NCBI RefSeq assembly: GCF_030272615.1
Contig: NC_081406.1
Span: 238,068,422-238,132,421 of the forward strand
Direction: 5' to 3'
Origin: Cryptomeria japonica
Lineage: Eukaryota > Streptophyta > Pinopsida > Cupressales > Cupressaceae
Length of the DNA: 64,000 nucleotides
Below are positions 58,646 through 64,000 of the stretch, piece by piece. Each line of letters starts with the position of its first letter. Position 1 is the first letter of the stretch. A model generated the notes under the pieces. It was not told the DNA's origin. It saw only the letters and a list, made by a program, of their open reading frames with translations, and searched no databases. A program made the translations under genes and the position numbers.

Positions 58646-59759
58646 ATGGAGAACTTAAGAAAGCAATTGGAAGGAGCTCTTATAGACTATGATTTAGAGA
58701 AGTTGAAGAATATCAAACTTGAAGATGATCTGAGGACTGCACAAGAATTCATTCAAGGACTTTAGGAGAATCTTACTATTGCTAGAAATAAAAGAAAACA
58801 ACTTCATGTGAAGATGCATAATGATAATGATGAAAAGGAAACTCTTAATGAGCTTGTGAACAAATTGAGGCAAGAAAACATGACTATGAGGAATGAAATG
58901 CAATATGTGACTATGAGATTTTGTAAAGACATTGAAGACAGGAAGAAGAATGAAGATGACTTGACTGGGAGACTCAATGATGCTGGAAATGAAAATCTAA
59001 GACTCAGTCATGAAAATGATATGGTAAAGATAGATCTGATTCACATGCAACATGATAAAACTGAACTTATGAGACAAATGGGAATTTTGGAAAATGAGTT
59101 GGCTACTACAAATCAACATAAAGAGAAATTCAAGAAAAGTTCAGAAGAACTTGATGATATGCTGAAAAGTCAGAAACCTAATGGAGATACTAATGGACTT
59201 GGATTTGAGGTTGGAGAAAGTTCTAGTACTGTAAACAATCATGATCACATTGAAATTGGTAAGACAACCTAATGCTTACAAATTTTATGGGAAATGATTT
59301 AACTGTAACAAGTATGGTTATAGAGAAAATCAGTGTAGATCTAGAAAAAATTAGAACATTATTGCACCCACTGGTCAATGTTCCAAATGCAACAAAGTTG
59401 GTCATAATTTAAAAAACTACATAATGAATGCAATATGTTATGTTTGTGGAAGATTTTGGCACTTATCTAATCAATGCAGAACACAAATTGGCATAGGATA
59501 TGGAAAGGCTATTTAGAAGAATAATGTGACTTGTTATGCTTGTAACAAAATTGGACATATTGCAAAATTTTGTAGAAGTAAGACTTCACCGACAAACAAA
59601 AAAGGACCTAGCTTGAAAGGCAAAGAAAAGGTTGATGAGGTAAAGCAAGAATTTTCAAAACAATGGATTAGAAAGATAGATCAGAATATTGATGAGACTA
59701 TTTTTTCACTAGTAGAATAGAGTATTACTCCACTGGCAGGAAATTCTTCATCCAACTGA
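58646..59759 (+). pseudogene. Element D ORF1: coiled-coil zinc-knuckle Gag-like protein
   Basis: ATG 58646 (MENLRKQLEGALIDYD). Coiled coil to about 59150, then GLGFEVGESS. A one-base shift near 59260 precedes the knuckles. First knuckle: TGA (59295-59297) at the Cys position, then FNCNKYGY. Later ones: CSKCNKVGH, CYVCGRFWHLSNQC, CYACNKIGHIAKFC. Stops: TAG at 58761 (TGG in C), TAG near 59514 (CAG in A), TAG near 59718. It ends at TGA 59757-59759. Shares the opal stop with A. Confidence 0.75.
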
Positions 59760-60063
59760 GAGTTAACCCTTTGGGGGTATTGTAGCAAGTTGAATATCAT
59801 GCAGATTACCCTCGGTTGATGGTAAGAAGATAGATTTCTTCTTTACTGACAGATGTGTTAAGTTTTCACTTAACCGACGAGCATTTATTGCAGTTGTTGA
59901 AAGAAATTTCATTATAAATCATCGGTTTTCCTTCATTTTTGATTCACTGAGCATTCAAACTAGCAGAGAGAAAGAAATCTAAGTGAAGGCATTCAAGGCA
60001 AAGAAGTGAAGCAATTTATTTCAAGCACTTAAACATTATCAGGCAACTTAAGGTATTTTTCAA
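59760..60063 (+). promoter_or_regulatory. Inter-ORF leader of element D
   Basis: TATTTTAATG is absent, but ATTATAAAT lies near 59912, about 150 bases before the ATG, the same distance as in A. TAAGGTATT lies about 10 bases before the ATG. Non-coding. Confidence 0.4.
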
Positions 60064-61584
60064 ATGGCTTCCTCTTCTGCTAACAAATTTATTGCAAACC
60101 CTACTGTTGTGGAAATTGTTCCCGTTTTCAAAATTATTCCTAAGATATCTAAGCAAGATGATTCCATAGGTGCATTTTCAAAAATTCCTAAAGGTGTAGC
60201 TTATGCTGAAGACCCCAGGATTTATATTCACTGCAATATTGAAGAATTAGGTTATGAGGAAGTGTTAAAGATGTTTAAAACCATACTTTGTGATGAAAAT
60301 GGAAATGTCAAACCTGAGCAGAAGATTATTGAGACTTTAGGTTTTGTGGAAATCTTGAACATCCCTGAATTTCCGAAGGAAGTAGTGAGAATTATCCTAA
60401 GTAGGGCACATGGAGAATTTCTTTGGTTAGATTCAGTATGCAAATTCACTCGGCAAGCAATTACGGTAGTGATAGGTTTACCCTCAACCAACAGCAGACC
60501 AGACAAGACAAAGAAGGTACCTAACAACACAGTCATGACTTTAACCAGAGCAACATCTGATAGTAGATCTCTGAGAGTAAATGACATCAAGGATATCAAT
60601 GTGAGATTCATAAGTATAATTTTAGGTTACAAGACTACACATGCAAACCAAATTAATTTAGTTTCTAGTCTTTGCATTAAAAGTTCTTATGAAATGGTAA
60701 ACAATAATGCAAAAATAGATGTGTGTGAATGGCTAAAGGATGAACTAGTAGATAACTTGAAAAATATAAAAGGTGAAAAGAAAGGGACATTTCATTTTGG
60801 TAATCTTTTGGTATGCCTTATGTTGTATTTCTCAAAACAAATTCCCGGTATTGGACAGAAAGATTTTGGATATGACATACCGGTAGGCAAACAATTGCAA
60901 GAAGCTTTCATCGGCATGGGTACTGCTAGGGAAAACAATATAATTGAATATTTCAAATCTTTCCAAGCCAAAATGAAAACCAGAGAGAGACAACCACAGA
61001 GTATGGTAGATAAATATGATAAGGAAATTTGTTTTGTGATTAAGAAAGATGAAATATGGATGGAAGCAGTTCTTCCTAGAACTGTATGGGCAACTAAAAT
61101 GGGGTATGAGGCTGATGTGAATATTATTGAGACTTATGCTAAAGCCCTATTAGAAGCACCTAGAGAACCAACATAAATTTTTTTTTAGTACAGAAACAAT
61201 TGAGAGTGGTGTACAAACAATGAAACAAAGAAAGAAAAGAGAAAAGTACATAAGGAATGCATCAAAATAGATAAAGGAAATAAAAGAAAATGGTATGAAC
61301 CTTACTGGAATAAAGGAAAGTGAATTGGAAGGATTGCAACTAGAGGCACATATTTCACCAGTTGGTACATCATCCGACAGTGAGATACCTGCTGAATTTA
61401 AGAGAATTGATAGGAAGAGAAAACGCTCACTGGTACCCTCTCCTTCACCCAAGAAAACAAGAACTTTGAGAAAGAATCAACAAGCGGTAAGACAACTAGC
61501 AAAGAAGTTAACACCCAAGAAGAAACAAAAATAGGTTATACCACCTTTGGATAATTTATTGAATGAAATCACTGATGACGATTG
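60064..61584 (+). pseudogene. Element D ORF2, N-terminal half, cut by element E
   Basis: ATG 60064 (MASSSANKFIANPTVVE) opens the longest undamaged N-terminal half in the window, 370 codons to TAA 61174-61176. Motifs: YIHCNIEELG, LSRAHGEFLWLD, RFISIILGYKTTHANQ, FRFGN-like FHFGNLLVCLMLYF, PGIGQKDFGYDIPVGKQL, MEAVLPRTVW followed by MGYEADVNI, YAKALLEAP. After a frameshift in a T run near 61182 it continues with HISPVGTSSDSEIPAEFKR and a basic patch (to TAG 61532), then stops at the E insertion. It is the best template for the conserved N-terminal domain. Confidence 0.75.
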
Positions 61585-63242
61585 TGTAGGGGAAAAAGCG
61601 AGACTAGGCTAACATGCCCTAATCCTACCTTTTGACACACATTGTGGAATACGAAAGAGCCTAGAGGTATCACACAATTGGCTACTTCTTTTTGTGGAAG
61701 AGAGAGCCATGGGCTACCTATTAGGATTTCTATTCCTTTGTTGCAAATGATAGATAGAATGATGCAAGTTCAACTATTAACCCTAAAGTGTAAGTATGAA
61801 CTAGTAACAAGATTGCAGAATTAAGATTAAACAATGGAAAGCTATAAACACAAGGACAAGACAAGAATGCAAATGCGTACTTGGAGTTAAAATTTGAGTG
61901 AAAATGTTCGGGATGGGGGCGTAGGCGCCACTGTCCTGATTCTGCTCCTGAAACTGTTGTTTTGCAGCCTGAAAAGCTGTCGGCAAATGTTGAAACTTGC
62001 TGTCTGACAGAGGGACCAGGGCGCCCAGCACCACTGTCCTAGGGACCAGGGCGCCCAGTGCCCCTGTCCTGGCAGGACCAGGGTGCCCCACACCCCTGTC
62101 CTAGCTTTCTGGGCTGGAATTTGGTGTGAAGTTCTATCTCGGTCTGCTTCCATCGGATCTGCAACTTGCGGCGTCCTTCGAATTCGGAAATCTGCACTTA
62201 TATCTGAAAAGGTATGGTGGGCAGCTATATAGGGTTTTACCTTAGTCAAACCCCCGCTTTGGTGATTTCCACCTCCACGAATAGCCAAGTTGTATTGTAA
62301 AAGTAATGTGTGCACAGACCTTGTGTGTGTGCAAGATCCTAAAATGCAAGTAAGCAAACTAGAGCAACCTAGAAAGTAAACCCTAATTGCATGTAAATGA
62401 TAATGTAAATGCTCCAAATCAAGATGCAAAGTGATCTAAAGCATGAATACAAATGATATAATGAGGCTTATGCAAAGACATGAAAACAACATGAAATCAT
62501 ACCCAACCCCAAGGAAGGGGTACAAGCCAATCTTCAGTCGGTGATCCCTTATTGCTCTTCAATGTCTTCAAAGCCCTAAATGGATGAATGAAATTGATGA
62601 ATGCTTGATGGATGGATGTTGAATGTTGTTGAAGTCTTCAAAGATCTGCTCTTTCGCTGCATAGAAGGTCCCTGAAACCAAAATTCGGATCCTTTCAAAT
62701 GAAGAAAGAGAGCTCTTATATATGAAACCCTAGGTCTTAATTTCAACTTTAGGCCGACTTAGAGATTGAATCTCCCACCAATTTCTTGGGGTTAAGCTTT
62801 ATTTTATGATTGGATCGCGCTCCTAAAATTTTGGGAAAAATGTCCGAGACCGTGTGCACTCCGGGCGCCATGGTCCCAACAACTTTTCACCAAATTTTCA
62901 GGGCCGTCGGATATGATGATTTTAGAGAGAATCTTGAAGTTACAGGCGATTTCGAGATGTTTTGACCCTCGAAATCAAGCCCCCAAGTTCAAAATAGGAC
63001 CTAATTAGGGTTTTTGATTAAATGATGTATTAGAAGAATAAAATGAAAGGGCACACTTTAGTGAAAAGGGCCCAACTTTATGATATGGGAGATGATAAAA
63101 TAGAACCTTAGACCTAATTAATTTAATTAATTAAGTGCTAAAGGGGAAATTCAATGCAAAATGCAAAATGCGCAAAGGTGGGTGCTAAACTAGGTGTGAA
63201 ATTGTACCACCCTAGCAAGTGCGTACAATTTACGATGCTACA
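61585..63242 (-). repeat. Element E 3' LTR (1658 bp)
   Basis: Minus-strand start TGTAGCATCGTAAATTG, end CGCTTTTTCCCCTACA. TATA box (CATATATAAGAG on the minus strand) near 62715-62724. It contains a GC-rich tandem repeat near 62008-62103 and a TTAATTAA-rich stretch near 63116. Open frames on the minus strand near 61801-62429 show no domain and lie in the repeat. Confidence 0.8.
62008..62103. repeat. Three imperfect units of about 32 bp in the E LTR
   Basis: Units contain GGACCAGGGCGCCCAG followed by CCCTGTCCT. Three copies start near 62008, 62040 and 62072, the third more diverged (AGGGTGCCCC). The GGGCGCC core recurs near 62868. It is much richer in GC than the surroundings. Confidence 0.75.
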
Positions 63243-64000
63243 TTTAGCCCCCATTTTAGCGGTCATATGAACACTACGTGCATATGCAAGCTAAAGTACA
63301 TAAAAGTAAACATTATTTGAAAAAGGATATATCCATAAGTTGTCGGATGAAGCCCCCAACGGCATCTGCGGTACTCAGTTAAGAACCACAACCTACAAAA
63401 CCACATGTTAGATCACAAAATCACCTAATGCTTACTAAGGAAGGTGATGAAAATTCGAGGGTAGCTATATGCCCCCTGTGTTTCGGCTTGCTAATTTTGG
63501 TGAGTTGAAACAGGGTATCATGTTTACCACTTCGAATTGTTAAAGAATATTGATGACAAATGCTCACAAGAAGATTTGATATGAGATCAAAAACTAATGG
63601 AGAATAATTTGGTAAGAAAGAGGACTAAATCTCAATTCCAACACAACAAAGAGTGTGAGGATTTGAGAGTTCTCTAACACAAGATGAAGGATGTAAATGG
63701 AAACAAAATGCAAAGAGAAGAAAAAGCAGCATGAACACACACATTGGTGATCCATGAGAAGAATAGTGAGAGAGAAAACATGGACTTCTCGCCCCTAGAT
63801 CTTGTCTAGGTGATCCATGGGAAAAAGGACATGGAAAACTAGCCCCTAGAGTCTATCTAGGTGATCCATGTAAGGGAGGAGAGTGAGAAAGTCTAGCCTT
63901 ATGCCGCTAGTTCCACTCAACCTCGTGCATGGGTGTGTAAGTGAGGTTAGAAGCACCTCATAGGAGGCTATGCCCGAGTATGCTACAACCTGTATATGTA
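63243..64000 (-). other. Element E interior next to the 3' LTR, no gene seen
   Basis: No long open frame on either strand. A short imperfect repeat with GGTGATCCATG occurs at 63746, 63809 and 63860, the last two preceded by CCCCTAGA and TCTAGG. The purine-rich minus strand next to 63243 is the presumed polypurine tract. Confidence 0.5.

Larger units (their letters stand above)
57801..61584 (+). mobile_element. Element D: A-like pol-less element, 3' half displaced by E
   Basis: 5' LTR 57801-58574, primer site, ORF1, leader, ORF2 up to 61584, where the LTR of element E begins. It is inserted in the 5' LTR of C. Sequence and LTR end are closest to element A. Its 3' part and TSD partner are outside the window. 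Confidence 0.85.
61585..64000 (-). mobile_element. Element E: LTR retrotransposon, only 3' LTR and flanking interior in the window
   Basis: LTR with matching ends TGTAG...CTACA (61585-63242). The bases next to its upper end read on the minus strand as AAAATGGGGGCTAAA, a polypurine-like tract, so I place the element on the minus strand with its body beyond 64000. Possible left TSD GATTG (61580-61584). It interrupts ORF2 of D. Coding was not found, so the superfamily is open. Confidence 0.7.

Noticed and set aside
61887-62429. 180-codon minus-strand frame in the E LTR
   Set aside because: It spans LTR promoter sequence and the GC-rich tandem repeat. Composition is repeat-driven and no domain is seen.

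Overview
The window looks like intergenic DNA from a large plant nuclear genome. A conifer or other gymnosperm is my best guess, but only an inference: the DNA is AT-rich, packed with nested retrotransposons, and I recognise no host gene, rRNA, tRNA or CRISPR array. Almost every long open frame is retroelement protein or an antisense shadow of one.

Layout. (1) 1-5453, +: 3' part of element A, a pol-less LTR element with two ORFs. (2) 5454-6144: no recognisable content. (3) about 6145-14170, -: a decayed L1-type LINE with ORF1, ORF2 (endonuclease, RT, RNase H) and an unexpected third ORF. (4) about 14180-15109, -: fragment H of an A-like element. (5) 15110-32668, -: Copia element G, split inside pol by element F (16222-27806, +), which has LTRs of about 4.5 kb, a 2.6-kb interior and target-site duplication (TSD) ACCTC. 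(6) 32669-43566, -: pieces of A-like element I, split by the chromovirus-like Ty3 element J (33649-41497, -, TSD CACCT). (7) 43567-57800, -: A-like element C, whose 3' LTR is split by the complete A-like element B (43711-51259, +, TSD TGAAC). (8) 57801-61584, +: A-like element D, inserted in the 5' LTR of C and cut by element E (61585 to the window end, -).

Nesting gives a relative order without dating: I is older than G, J and C; G is older than F; C is older than B and D; D is older than E. Three insertions are confirmed by exact 5-bp TSDs, and F also by the reading frame it interrupts.

The most interesting content is the A/B/C/D family (plus fragments H and I). Each element has Met-tRNA-type primer sites and repeated AAAGGGGGAGA-type polypurine tracts like those of Copia element G. 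In place of pol each carries ORF1 (coiled coil plus four zinc knuckles, Gag-like) and, after a leader of about 300-440 nt, ORF2 (about 1000 codons, conserved N-terminal region, variable charged middle, C-terminal helices). I do not recognise ORF2 as a named family. They look like non-autonomous elements mobilised by a Copia/Sirevirus-like partner, but that is inference.

Nearly all ORFs carry in-frame stops. Many are TAG, as expected from decay of methylated CAG and TGG codons.
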